This document shows, piece by piece, positions 9,492-18,400 of a DNA stretch of 64,000 bases. Origin of the DNA: Mycobacterium sp. ITM-2016-00316 (lineage in GTDB: Bacteria > Actinomycetota > Actinomycetes > Mycobacteriales > Mycobacteriaceae). The notes below the pieces were generated by a model. The model saw only the letters and a list, made by a program, of their open reading frames with translations. It made no database searches and was not told where the DNA came from. The translations under genes were made by a program, and so were the position numbers. The DNA lies in assembly GCF_002968335.2 (NCBI RefSeq), contig NZ_CP134398.1:1674001-1738000 (forward strand), in the 5' to 3' direction. Position 1 is the stretch's first letter. Each line of letters begins with the position of its first letter.

Positions 9492-9540
9492 CCGCAAATG
9501 CGGTCAGATGAACCTATACCGTCTTGGTTCGCGGTTTCAA
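9492..9540 (-). promoter_or_regulatory. probable mod operon promoter with downstream palindrome
   Basis: On the minus strand TTGAAA (9535-9540) and TATAGG (9513-9518) are spaced 16 bp, a good sigma-A-like pair, placing transcription start near 9506. The perfect palindrome CCGCAAATGCGG (9492-9503) lies just downstream, where a bound repressor would block clearance. GAACC and GGTTC half-sites also flank the -10 box. Which site the Mop-domain regulator binds, if any, is inference. Confidence 0.5.
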
Positions 9541-9553
9541 TCAAACTCTCGCT

Positions 9554-9608
9554 GACTCTGCGGCGAGGGTGCGGCCCACACGCACTTTTGCGCCCTCAGC
9601 GCAGAGTC
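9554..9608. terminator. hairpin after the TetR gene
   Basis: GACTCTGCG (9554-9562) pairs with CGCAGAGTC (9600-9608), and after a two-base mismatch GAGGG pairs with CCCTC. It starts two bases beyond the TetR stop codon and separates the nitrogen operon from the mod promoter. No U-tract. Confidence 0.65.
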
Positions 9609-9610
9609 GG

Positions 9611-10285
9611 TCAGCGCACCTCGTCGGCCACCACCCGTGACGCCGCGCGCAGCGCCTCCCAGTCGCCCCGCCAGCCGAGCAGATGCACGGCCAGATCGGC
9701 GGTACGCTCCGGCTGATTCGGCACGCCGAGCCCGTCGACCCGCAGGTTGGGCAGCGTCTCGACCAACCGGAACACCACATCGCCGTCGACTCCGACGTCG
9801 AGGGTGTCCGGTGCCGGTGGATCCAGCTCGGCGAGAACACGGCGCGAGAGGTCGTGATAGGCGTTGCGCAATTCGGTGCGCTGCCGGTGGAATTCGTCGA
9901 ACTGCGGATCGCGGACCTCGGGCAGCAGATACAGGATGCCCAGATTCCACGGGCTGTCCCAGAGCAGCCGACAGTCCAGGTAGCTCAGCGCGTGCAACAG
10001 CACCACCGCGGGTTCGGACCGCTCGCGCAACTGGTGAGCGGCCTTCAGTGAGGACACCACTGTCCCGCTGAGCAGCGACGCCAGGATGTCGTTCTTGGTG
10101 CGGAAGTGGTGATACAGCGAGGCCTGGCGGATCCCGACGGCCTCGGCGATCTGCCGGGTCGAGGTGGCGGCCACCCCCAGGGTGGTGAACAGCTCGGCGG
10201 CGGCATCGAGCACTTCATCGCGGGCGGTCTTGCCCGGCCGTTTACGTTCCTCCAGTCGGGGACGGCCACTCGCGGGGGTGCGCAC
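9611..10285 (-). CDS. TetR-family repressor closing the guanidine/urea operon
   Basis: 224 residues. The TetR DNA-binding domain spans about 20-66, with recognition region TSTRQIAEAVGIRQASLYHHF. The C-terminal ligand domain is not assignable. The GTG at 10285 gives VRTPASGRPRLEERKRPG; no ATG is available before the HTH. Its start codon and purine-rich ribosome site lie inside a 43-base near-perfect palindrome. It is the last gene of the same-strand cluster, 47 bases past the symporter, and is the obvious candidate for control of the operon. The ligand (guanidine or another nitrogen compound) is unknown. Confidence 0.85.
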   Translation of the reverse strand: MRTPASGRPRLEERKRPGKTARDEVLDAAAELFTTLGVAATSTRQIAEAVGIRQASLYHHFRTKNDILASLLSGTVVSSLKAAHQLRERSEPAVVLLHALSYLDCRLLWDSPWNLGILYLLPEVRDPQFDEFHRQRTELRNAYHDLSRRVLAELDPPAPDTLDVGVDGDVVFRLVETLPNLRVDGLGVPNQPERTADLAVHLLGWRGDWEALRAASRVVADEVR

Positions 10286-10323
10286 GTGTCGATCCTGCCA
10301 GGTGGGCAGGATCGACACGTGCG
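10281..10323. repeat. 19-bp perfect inverted repeat overlapping the tetR start
   Basis: CGCACGTGTCGATCCTGCC (10281-10299) and its exact complement (10305-10323) flank a five-base loop. The element lies between the symporter stop (10333) and the TetR gene and contains the TetR GTG and Shine-Dalgarno-like GGCAGGA. It may terminate part of the operon transcript, hide the TetR ribosome site in the long mRNA, or be an operator. Confidence 0.8.
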
Positions 10324-10332
10324 GGATGTTGC

Positions 10333-11826
10333 TCAGGACTGGGCCGAGGTCAGCACGGCCGGTGCCGGCTGGTCTTCCGGTTCGGCCGCCGCCACGGGCG
10401 CGACGGGCCGCGAGGTGAATGCGGCGACCGCCACGTAGGCGATGAGCGACGCGGCACCGGCCAGCAGGGTGCTCCAGCCGTCGGCCGCCGTCGTCACCCA
10501 CTCATTCGGCACGTAGAACAGGGTGTTGTCGACGCCGTAGATGGTCGGGGTCAGCACGAAGAACGTCAGCCGCACCCCGATCCCGACCACGATGGCCGCG
10601 CCGGCCGCGGCGGCGCCGCCACGCGACCAGTACAGCCCGAGGATGAACGGCACCACCAGGCTGGCCAGCAGCAGGTCGAAGGACAGTGTCAGCAGAATGC
10701 CGGTCTGCGGCACCCGCAGCGCGACCACGCCCGCCAGGACGGCCATCGGCAGCGTCGCCCACCGAGTGGCCCGAAGCACCCGCGGTGTCATCACCGGCGC
10801 CTCCGCGTCGATGCGTAACACGTTGCGCACCAGCACCGCCGCCGTCGCGAGCAGGATGCCGCTGACGGTGGTGAGGGTGGCCGCGAGCAGACCCGAGATG
10901 ACGATGATGGCCAGCCACACCGGGGCGTACTGGGCGAGCAGGGTGTAGAGGATGGGCCCGTCCGCGGCCGCGTCTCCGACGATGCTCACCGCGGCCAGCG
11001 CGACGAACGACAGCGGGATGCACAGCATCAGGATGCCCGCCGCCGCGGCGAAGCAGGCGTTCTGGGCGCCGCGGGGAGTGCGGGCGGAGAACACCCGCTG
11101 CATCAGATCGATGGCGACCAGGTTGCCCAGGCCGAGCGCGATGATGGTGGCCCAGTTGATGACCGCACCGGATTCGCTGGAAGTGAGCTGCGCCAGATCA
11201 CCGGCGCCCATGCCCTCCGGCGCGCTGAAACCGTGCGTGGTGCCCACCCAGGTCACCAGGGACACCACCCCGATGATGTTGACGATCACACATGTCACGC
11301 CGGTGTAGACGCTGGCGAACATGCCACCGGTGATGGTGTATAGCAGTGCAAGTGGGATGGTCAGCAGGATGCCGTAGGCATAGGAGACGCCGACGAACCG
11401 TTCGAGCAGGAAGCCGATGGCCACCAGGTTGCCGGCCAGCAGGATGATGAAGCTGGCGATGGTCAGGTAGGACGACGCGACCTCGGTGGCCCGGCCGAAC
11501 CGGTTGCGGAAGTACTCGGGCAGCGTCACGACGTCGGCGGTCCGCATGCGTTTGGCGAAGAACAACCCCATCAGCAGCAGGCACAGGGCCAGACCGATCG
11601 GCAGTGCGGCGCCGGCCCAGAATCCGAACGCCGCCGACAGGTCGGCATTGCCGATGGTGGCGTTGGAGTCGACGGGCTGCGCGATCAGGACCGCGGCGAC
11701 CAGCGCGGCGGGCAGGGCACGGCCCGCGACCAGATAGTTCGAACAGTCGCCGCGCACCCGTCGCGCGGAGACCACACCGCTGACGGTGAGGATGAGCAGG
11801 AATATGGCAACGCCGGTGATGATCAT
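10333..11826 (-). CDS. sodium:solute symporter (SSS family)
   Basis: 497 residues with about 13 hydrophobic helices and SSS-type features: an N-terminal helix followed by a disordered basic loop, then YLVAGRALPAALVAAVLIAQ and conserved glycine/asparagine positions in helices 2-3. GGAG lies seven bases before the ATG at 11826. As fifth partner of the carboxylase/allophanate hydrolase genes it probably imports their substrate (urea, guanidine or a guanidino compound) or a small organic nitrogen source. It is shorter than fungal-type urea symporters. The substrate is an inference from context only. Confidence 0.85.
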   Translation of the reverse strand: MIITGVAIFLLILTVSGVVSARRVRGDCSNYLVAGRALPAALVAAVLIAQPVDSNATIGNADLSAAFGFWAGAALPIGLALCLLLMGLFFAKRMRTADVVTLPEYFRNRFGRATEVASSYLTIASFIILLAGNLVAIGFLLERFVGVSYAYGILLTIPLALLYTITGGMFASVYTGVTCVIVNIIGVVSLVTWVGTTHGFSAPEGMGAGDLAQLTSSESGAVINWATIIALGLGNLVAIDLMQRVFSARTPRGAQNACFAAAAGILMLCIPLSFVALAAVSIVGDAAADGPILYTLLAQYAPVWLAIIVISGLLAATLTTVSGILLATAAVLVRNVLRIDAEAPVMTPRVLRATRWATLPMAVLAGVVALRVPQTGILLTLSFDLLLASLVVPFILGLYWSRGGAAAAGAAIVVGIGVRLTFFVLTPTIYGVDNTLFYVPNEWVTTAADGWSTLLAGAASLIAYVAVAAFTSRPVAPVAAAEPEDQPAPAVLTSAQS

Positions 11827-11912
11827 GGCGGAACTCCAAAGGGGGGAGGAGGTTTGAGGAAGTGAAAGGGATACGGCGCCGTTGCCGGACGAGCGGATAC
11901 CGCGGGACAGAA

Positions 11913-12944
11913 CTACCGATGCAGCAACGCATCTCGCCCGAAACTGTCCAGCGGTTGGGCACCCTCGGGCATCGTCACCTCCCCTCGGCGTACCCGGTCC
12001 TGCAGATAGCGGAAGCTCTGGGCGGTCTGGGCGAACAGATGATCACCGGCGACCACGGTGGGCCTCGCCGAACCCGCGTCGCCGCCGAGGAAGGCGTCCA
12101 GTGGCGCGACCACGGTGTCGGCGTCGACGTTGACGAACAACGGGAAGGAGTAGCGCTCCTCGGCGACCTTGCGCACCCGGTGGCTGGTCGCCACGTACTC
12201 GCCGTTGGTCCAGATCTCCAGCAGATCACCGATATTGAGCACGAATGCACCGTCGATGAGCGGGACGTCGACCCAGGTGCCTGCGGCGTTGAGCACCTCC
12301 AGTCCGGGTGCGGTGGGCCGCAGCAGGGTGAAGCACTCGTAGTCGGTGTGTGCGCCGATCCCGGGACGGTCGGCGGCGGCCGGATCGTACGGGTAGTGGA
12401 TGAGCCGCAGCTGGGACGGCGGCGCGGTGACATACCTGTCGAAACGGTCGGCCGGCTCGTCGAGCGCCACCGCGAAGGCCCGCAGCAGGATCCGGGACAG
12501 CGCGAAAACCGCGTCATACCAGGCGGTCACGGCCTCTCTGAAGCCGGGCAGCTCGGGCCACTGGTTGGGGCCGAGCAGCGGGTGACCCGCCAGGTAGCGG
12601 GGGTCGTCGGCGGGCAGATCGATGGACAGGTCGAACGCCTCTTTGGCATCGACCGTGCCGGCCGAGAAGATCTCCTCCCCGGGTGGCACATAGCCGCGGT
12701 GATTCGAGGAGTTGGCGATGTGCACGCGCTGTTTGTCGGCGTCGGGGAGCGCGAAGAACGCCTTGGTGCGTTCCAGCAGGGCCTCGAACAGTGCGGGATC
12801 GACGCCGTGGCCCACGATCTGGGCGAAACCGATGTGGCGGGCGGCAGCGCCGAGCGCATCGACCGCGGTGCGGTAGCCGGGGCCGGACGCGTCGAGCAAC
12901 CCCGAGACGTCCAGTACCGGAATGTCGGTGAAGTCGTTGTTCAC
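11913..12944 (-). CDS. 2-oxoglutarate/Fe(II) oxygenase, isopenicillin-N-synthase-like
   Basis: 343 residues. N-terminal DIOX_N segment with IPVLDVSGL (residues 8-16) and the GFAQIVGHGV motif (about 39-48). The double-stranded beta-helix carries the iron ligands His199 and Asp201 (AHTDYE) and His255 (ATSHRV), with Arg264 and Ser266 (RYSF) for 2-oxoglutarate. GTG at 12944 is chosen because AGGA stands six bases upstream and overlaps the allophanate hydrolase stop; a TTG two codons earlier is possible. The active site looks complete. Related plant and bacterial oxygenases hydroxylate arginine or homoarginine and release guanidine. That activity would fit this operon, but it is a hypothesis. Confidence 0.87.
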   Translation of the reverse strand: MNNDFTDIPVLDVSGLLDASGPGYRTAVDALGAAARHIGFAQIVGHGVDPALFEALLERTKAFFALPDADKQRVHIANSSNHRGYVPPGEEIFSAGTVDAKEAFDLSIDLPADDPRYLAGHPLLGPNQWPELPGFREAVTAWYDAVFALSRILLRAFAVALDEPADRFDRYVTAPPSQLRLIHYPYDPAAADRPGIGAHTDYECFTLLRPTAPGLEVLNAAGTWVDVPLIDGAFVLNIGDLLEIWTNGEYVATSHRVRKVAEERYSFPLFVNVDADTVVAPLDAFLGGDAGSARPTVVAGDHLFAQTAQSFRYLQDRVRRGEVTMPEGAQPLDSFGRDALLHR

Positions 12945-12952
12945 AATCAATC

Positions 12953-15454
12953 CTAAAGGGTCAGTAGAGGTTCGGAGCGGTCCAGAGCGACGGTCCAGCG
13001 GCGTCGGACTGGGGTGCCTGCGGTGTCACGTTCGGCGACGGTGATCTCCCCGGAGCCGAGCTCAGGTGCCAGATCGTCACCGACCCGGAATGGCAGCGTC
13101 GATCGACTGATGAGCCAGCGATCGTCCTCGACGGTGCCCAGCGAGATCTCCAGGTCCAGCAGGGCGCGCGCCGACTCCAGATCGGCGGCGGCCACGGCAT
13201 CCCGCAGCGCCACACCGGGTGTCGGTGCGATGCCGGCGGCCCGTCCCCGGACGTAGCCGAAGTGTGCACCGACCCGCAACAACAACCCGGGTCGGCCGGT
13301 GTCATCGTGCAGCGCCAGTTCCAGACCACTCACCTCCGGTGTCTCGGCCGCCCAGTCCTCGAAATAGTCACGGCCGATACCGGTTTCGACGAGGATCCCA
13401 TCGATCAGGTGCAGCCGGCCGCGGTCGGGCAACGGATCGGCCGGGTGCAGATCCACCTCCCGCCACCACGTCCATTCCGCGCCGTCGTCCTCCAGGTGCC
13501 CGGCGAAGGCCTGCTGCTCGCACAACGCGAGCAGGTCCGCGCGGGTCAGTTCGTCGAGCGCGCGGCCGGTGATGGCCACCATGTCGGCCGGGGTCCGCAG
13601 GTCGATGTAGAGCTCACCGGCCTGCAACCACTGCACCTCGGTGGTGGTGTCGACGACGGCGCCGGGCACCGCCATCGCCAGGCGCCGCCAATTGCGGTGG
13701 CTGAGATCGCTGCGGGTGACCTCGGCGCCCCGACCGACGCGGCGCAGATAGCCGGGCCAGTCACCGTGGTGGGTGATGTCCTGCCCGGCATCCCACGCCT
13801 CGGCGGTGCAGCCGAACCCGACCACCTCGGTGCCGTCGGCGAGCGTCGCCCGGCCCAACGACATCGGTGCGGGCAGCGAGGCCAGGAAATCACCGAGCAT
13901 CGCGGTGCCGATGAGCCAGAGCTCGCCGTAGATGGAGGCGCCGTCACCCGGGGCGACGCGCGCCAGCCCGGGTTTCGGCGGGTCGGTGTCCAGTCGGGCC
14001 AGCCGGTACTGCGGTGCCGTGCGGACCGGGCCGCACCAGCGTGCCCCGCGGTCGTCGAGCTGCCATGCCAACGGCTGACCGCGCAGGTGCGCACCCACCA
14101 CCAGTAGGGCGGTGGTGTCCAGGCCGGCCCGCGCCGGCCATGGTGTGCCCGGCGCGGGGACCGATGCCGCGCCGGGCAGTGTCACGCACGCGGAGTGCAG
14201 GGTGACCATCCGGGCCAGATCGAGTGCGAGCGCGTCGGCACCGGCACGGGCGAGGACGCTGACACCGAATTGGGTGCCCTGCGCATCGGTTCCGGACGGC
14301 ACCGCGACCGCGCACAGGTCCATCAGGTTGCAGAAGTTGGTGTAGGTACCCATCCGGGAGTTGACCCCGACGGGGTCGGCGTTCACCTCGGCGATGGTGG
14401 GGTGCCCGGTGGTGGTGGGGATCAGCAGGGCGTGGCAGTCGCCGAGTTCGGCCATCGCGGTCGCCGTGAGCTCGTCCAGGCGCACCCTGTCGGCCAGCAG
14501 GCGGGTGGCCGGCACCGCACCGGCGGCGGCGATGATGCCCGCCACCGTCGGGTCCAGGTCGTCGTCGTCTCGGTGAGCGTCCACGAACGCACCGACCGCC
14601 TCGTGGCGTTCGGCCACGAGGCCGCCGTCATACAGCAGCCGGGCCGCCTCCAGGAACGGGTCCAGGTCGATCTCGACGATCTCGATATCGTTGGTGGCCA
14701 ATCGGTCCGCGGCGGCCCGGAATGCCTGCGCCCACTCCGGGGACAGTCCGGGCAGTGCGCGGGGCACCGCGACCCGGGTCCGCGGTGGTGCGGCCAGCGG
14801 GGCGTCGGCCGGGAAGAGCCGTGCGCCGCCGGCGATCACACCCATGGCGGTGTCGGCGGTGTCGATATCGCGGGCGAAGACCGTCACGCAGTCATACGAG
14901 CGGCAGGCGGGCACCACCCCGTCGGTCGGGACCACCCCGAGGGTCGGTTTGATCCCGACGATGCCCTGCAGGGCGGCCGGTACCCGCCCGGATCCGGCGG
15001 TATCGGTGCCCAGCGCGATATCCACCAGGCCCAGGGCGACGGCCACCGCGGAGCCCGAACTGGAGCCACCCGAGATGTATTCGGGTCGGCGGGAATCCCG
15101 CACCGCGCCGTGCGGGCTGCGGGTGCCGACCAGGCCGGTGGCGAACTGGTCCAGGTTGGTCGCCCCGATGATGACCGCGCCGGCCGCGCGCAGCCGGGTG
15201 ACCACCGTGGCGTCGTCGGCGGCAGGACCGTCGGCATAGCCCGGGCACGCGGCGGTGGTCGCGATGCCGGCGATGTCGATGTTGTTCTTCACCGCGGCGA
15301 CCAGTCCCGCCAGCGGCAATGGCGCATCGGAGGCGTCGACCTGCTCGGCGTCGGCCAGGGCATCGGTCAACGGCCGCAGGGTGATCCAGATCTCGGGGCG
15401 CTCAGCCGCCGCGATGGCGGCGTAGGCGGCACGGACCCGTTCGACGGCGCTCAT
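12953..15454 (-). CDS. atzF: allophanate hydrolase with extra C-terminal Hri1-like domain
   Basis: 833 residues, against about 600 for AtzF alone. The amidase-signature domain carries Lys56, the GGSSSGS loop (129-135) with the cis-Ser, and nucleophile Ser155 in DTAGSGR. Residues about 450-570 match the AtzF C-terminal domain (LWLIGTAMLGDFLASLPAPM). Residues about 573-833 are additional: a tryptophan-rich beta-type region with AFAG, VETG, Y-x-E-x-W and a repeated barrel-like second half, which resembles the Hri1 family as I remember it. The enzyme would hydrolyse allophanate to ammonium and CO2. ATG at 15454 overlaps the carboxylase stop (ATGA). Confidence 0.88.
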   Translation of the reverse strand: MSAVERVRAAYAAIAAAERPEIWITLRPLTDALADAEQVDASDAPLPLAGLVAAVKNNIDIAGIATTAACPGYADGPAADDATVVTRLRAAGAVIIGATNLDQFATGLVGTRSPHGAVRDSRRPEYISGGSSSGSAVAVALGLVDIALGTDTAGSGRVPAALQGIVGIKPTLGVVPTDGVVPACRSYDCVTVFARDIDTADTAMGVIAGGARLFPADAPLAAPPRTRVAVPRALPGLSPEWAQAFRAAADRLATNDIEIVEIDLDPFLEAARLLYDGGLVAERHEAVGAFVDAHRDDDDLDPTVAGIIAAAGAVPATRLLADRVRLDELTATAMAELGDCHALLIPTTTGHPTIAEVNADPVGVNSRMGTYTNFCNLMDLCAVAVPSGTDAQGTQFGVSVLARAGADALALDLARMVTLHSACVTLPGAASVPAPGTPWPARAGLDTTALLVVGAHLRGQPLAWQLDDRGARWCGPVRTAPQYRLARLDTDPPKPGLARVAPGDGASIYGELWLIGTAMLGDFLASLPAPMSLGRATLADGTEVVGFGCTAEAWDAGQDITHHGDWPGYLRRVGRGAEVTRSDLSHRNWRRLAMAVPGAVVDTTTEVQWLQAGELYIDLRTPADMVAITGRALDELTRADLLALCEQQAFAGHLEDDGAEWTWWREVDLHPADPLPDRGRLHLIDGILVETGIGRDYFEDWAAETPEVSGLELALHDDTGRPGLLLRVGAHFGYVRGRAAGIAPTPGVALRDAVAAADLESARALLDLEISLGTVEDDRWLISRSTLPFRVGDDLAPELGSGEITVAERDTAGTPVRRRWTVALDRSEPLLTL

Positions 15455-18400
15455 GCGTGTCCGCCGGTGCCGACGACGACCAGCGGTGTGCCGGGATCGA
15501 CCAGGTGCCCGGCCGAGACCAGGATCTGGGTGACCACACCGTCCGACGGTGCGCGCAGGACGGTCTCCATCTTCATCGCCTCCAGCGCCAGCAGCGGTTG
15601 GCCGGTGACCACCTGTTCGCCGATGGCCACGTCGACCTTCCACACGCTCGACGAGAACGGCGCGTCGACGCGCTGGTCGCCGTCGCCGAGCACGAGTTCG
15701 GCAGTGGGAACGACGGCGTCGGTGGCGGCACGCTCGGCCCGGTCGAACTCACCGGCGCGTTCCCAGGCGGCGCGTTCGGCGCCGAACGCGGTGGCCTGCT
15801 GGGCTCGGAACGCGGCGATATCGTCGGCGTTGTCGGCCAGGAACCGGTCGTGCTCGGCCAGCGAGAAGGTCCCGTCGGTGATATCGACCGAACCCCGGCC
15901 CGCGGCCATATCGGCGCGCAGCTCCAGGAGTTCCTCCGCCGAGACCGGGTACCAGGAGATGCGGTCGAAAAACCTGAGCAGCCAGGGGCTGCCGGGCTCG
16001 AACGGCGCGGTGCGCCGGTAGCGGCTCCACACCTGGGTGGTGCGGCCGACGAACTGGTAGCCGCCGGGGCCTTCCATACCGTAGATGCAGAGGTAGGCGC
16101 CGCCGATGCCGACGGAGTTCTCGGCGGTCCAGGTGCGGGCCGGGTTGTACTTGGTGGTGACCAGCCGGTGCCGGGGGTCCAACGGGGTCGCCACCGGGGC
16201 ACCCAGGTAGACGTCGCCGAGGCCCAGGGTCAGGTACTCGGCGGCGAAGACGGTGTCGTAGACGTCGGCCTGGCCGGCCAAACCGTTGATCCGCCGGATG
16301 AATTCGATGTTCGACGGGCACCACGGCGCGTCATCGCGGACCCCGGAGGTGTACCGGGCGATGGCCTCCCGGGTGGCCGGGTCATCCCAGCTCAGCGGGA
16401 GCCGGACCTGACGGCTGGGGACCACCAGTTCGGAGGAGGCCGGCAGGTCGTCCTCGATCTCGGAGAGCAGCCCGAGCAGCCGGGGGATCGGCAGCACATC
16501 GGGGTCGACGTGCACCTGCAGGGAACGGATGCCGGGGGTGAGGTCGAGAATTCCGGTGGCGTTGCCCTCCAGCCGAGTGTGCAGGGCATGCACCCGGGCA
16601 CGCAACGCGAGATCCAGGACGATATCGCCGTATTCGATGAGCACGTTGTCATCGCCGCTGCGGCGGTAGGTCACCGCGGGCGCGCCGTCGACACCGGCCC
16701 GGCGGGCCAGCACGCCGTCATCGCCGTCTCCGCTACGGGGCAGCCGAGCCACCCGGCGAGGTCCGAGTTCGGTGCGCGACGGCGCCTGGGCGGCACGTAC
16801 CGGCACGAACCGCACGGTGTCACCGGGGCATAGCTGTCCCAGCTTCCAGCGCTGCGCCGCGACCACGGTGACGGGGCAGACGAATCCGCCGAGGCTCGGT
16901 CCGTCGGGGCCGAGCAGGATCGGGGTGTCACCGGTGAAATCGAGCGCACCGACGGAGTAGGCGTTGTCGTGGATATTGGACGGGTGCAGGCCCGCCTCGC
17001 CGCCGTCGGGGCGGGCCCACTGCGGTTTGGGGCCTTCGAGGCGGACACCGGTGCGTGCCGAGTTGAAGTGCACGCGGTAGGCGGCCTCGAACAGGGTGTC
17101 GATATCGCTGCGGGTGAAGAACTCCGGTGCGCCGTGCGGGCCTTCGGTGACGGCCAGTTCCCATTCGGTGCTGAAGACGGGTCGCTCGCCATGCGGCACG
17201 AGACCACCGGACTCGATCGTTGCCGGGTGGGTGCGCAGCACATCTCCGGCGTGCAGTTCGCGGCCGCCGTGCCCGCCGAACCGGCCGAGGGTGAAGGTGG
17301 AGGCGCTGCCCAGGTAGGCGGGCACGTCGAGACCTCCGGCAAGCAGCACATAGGTGCGCAGGCCCATCGTCTCGGCCGCGCCCACATCGAGCACACCGCC
17401 CGCGGGGATCTGTACGGGTTCCCACATCGGGACCGGCGCACCGTCGACGGTCACCAGGCATTCGGCGCCGGTGACGCAGACCGTGGTCGGGTGGGTGAAG
17501 CGCAGCGCGGGGCCCGACGCGGTGCACTCCAGTCCGGCGGCGTTCTCGGGGTTGCCCAGGGCACGGTTGCCGAGCCGGAACGACAGGTCGTCCATCGGGC
17601 CGCTGGGGGGCACGCCGACCTGCCACAGCCCGACCCGCCCGGGTACGTCCTGCACGGTGGTCAGCAGGCCGGGCCGGTCGACGGTGATGCGGGGCCGCGG
17701 ATCGGTGACCCCGGCGAGGGTGGCGGTGCTGTGCCGGGCCGCGCGCACATCGTCGTGATCAAGTGCTGCGCACAGCATTCCGATGTTGACCTCGATACCG
17801 TGCAGCTCGGTGCCGGCCAGCGCCTGGCCGAGCCGGGTCAGTGCGGTGTCACGGTCCCCGGCGCGGGTGATGACCTTGGCCAGCAGCGGATCGTAGGATG
17901 CGGTGACCTCGGTACCGTCCTGCACCCAGCCGTCCACCCGGATGTCGGGAAACAGTTCGGGGTCGGGGAAGCGGACGGCGGTGATGGTGCCGACGCTGGG
18001 TCGGTAGTCGCGGGTCGGGTCCTCGGCGTAGACGCGTGCTTCCACCGCATGACCGGTCACCGGCACTGTGCCGGTGGGGTATTCGTCGAGCATGCGCGCG
18101 TCGCCGACGGCCAGCCGCATCATCCAGGCGGCCAGGTCCACTCCGGTGACGGCCTCGGTGACGGGGTGTTCGACCTGCAGACGGGCGTTGACTTCGAGGA
18201 ACGACGCCTCCCGCCGTGCCGCGTCGTAGACGAATTCGACGGTGCCCGCGGAGCGATAATTCACCGAGGCCGCCAATGCGCGTGAGGTGGCGTGCAATTG
18301 CGCACGGATCGCATCGGGGAGAGCGGGTGCGGGTGCCTCCTCGATGACCTTCTGGTGCCTGCGCTGCAGCGAGCAGTCCCGATCACCCAGGGACAGCACA

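Noticed and set aside
14195..16021. 608-codon plus-strand open frame
   Set aside because: Antisense to the allophanate hydrolase and carboxylase; its composition is that of a reverse-complement shadow.
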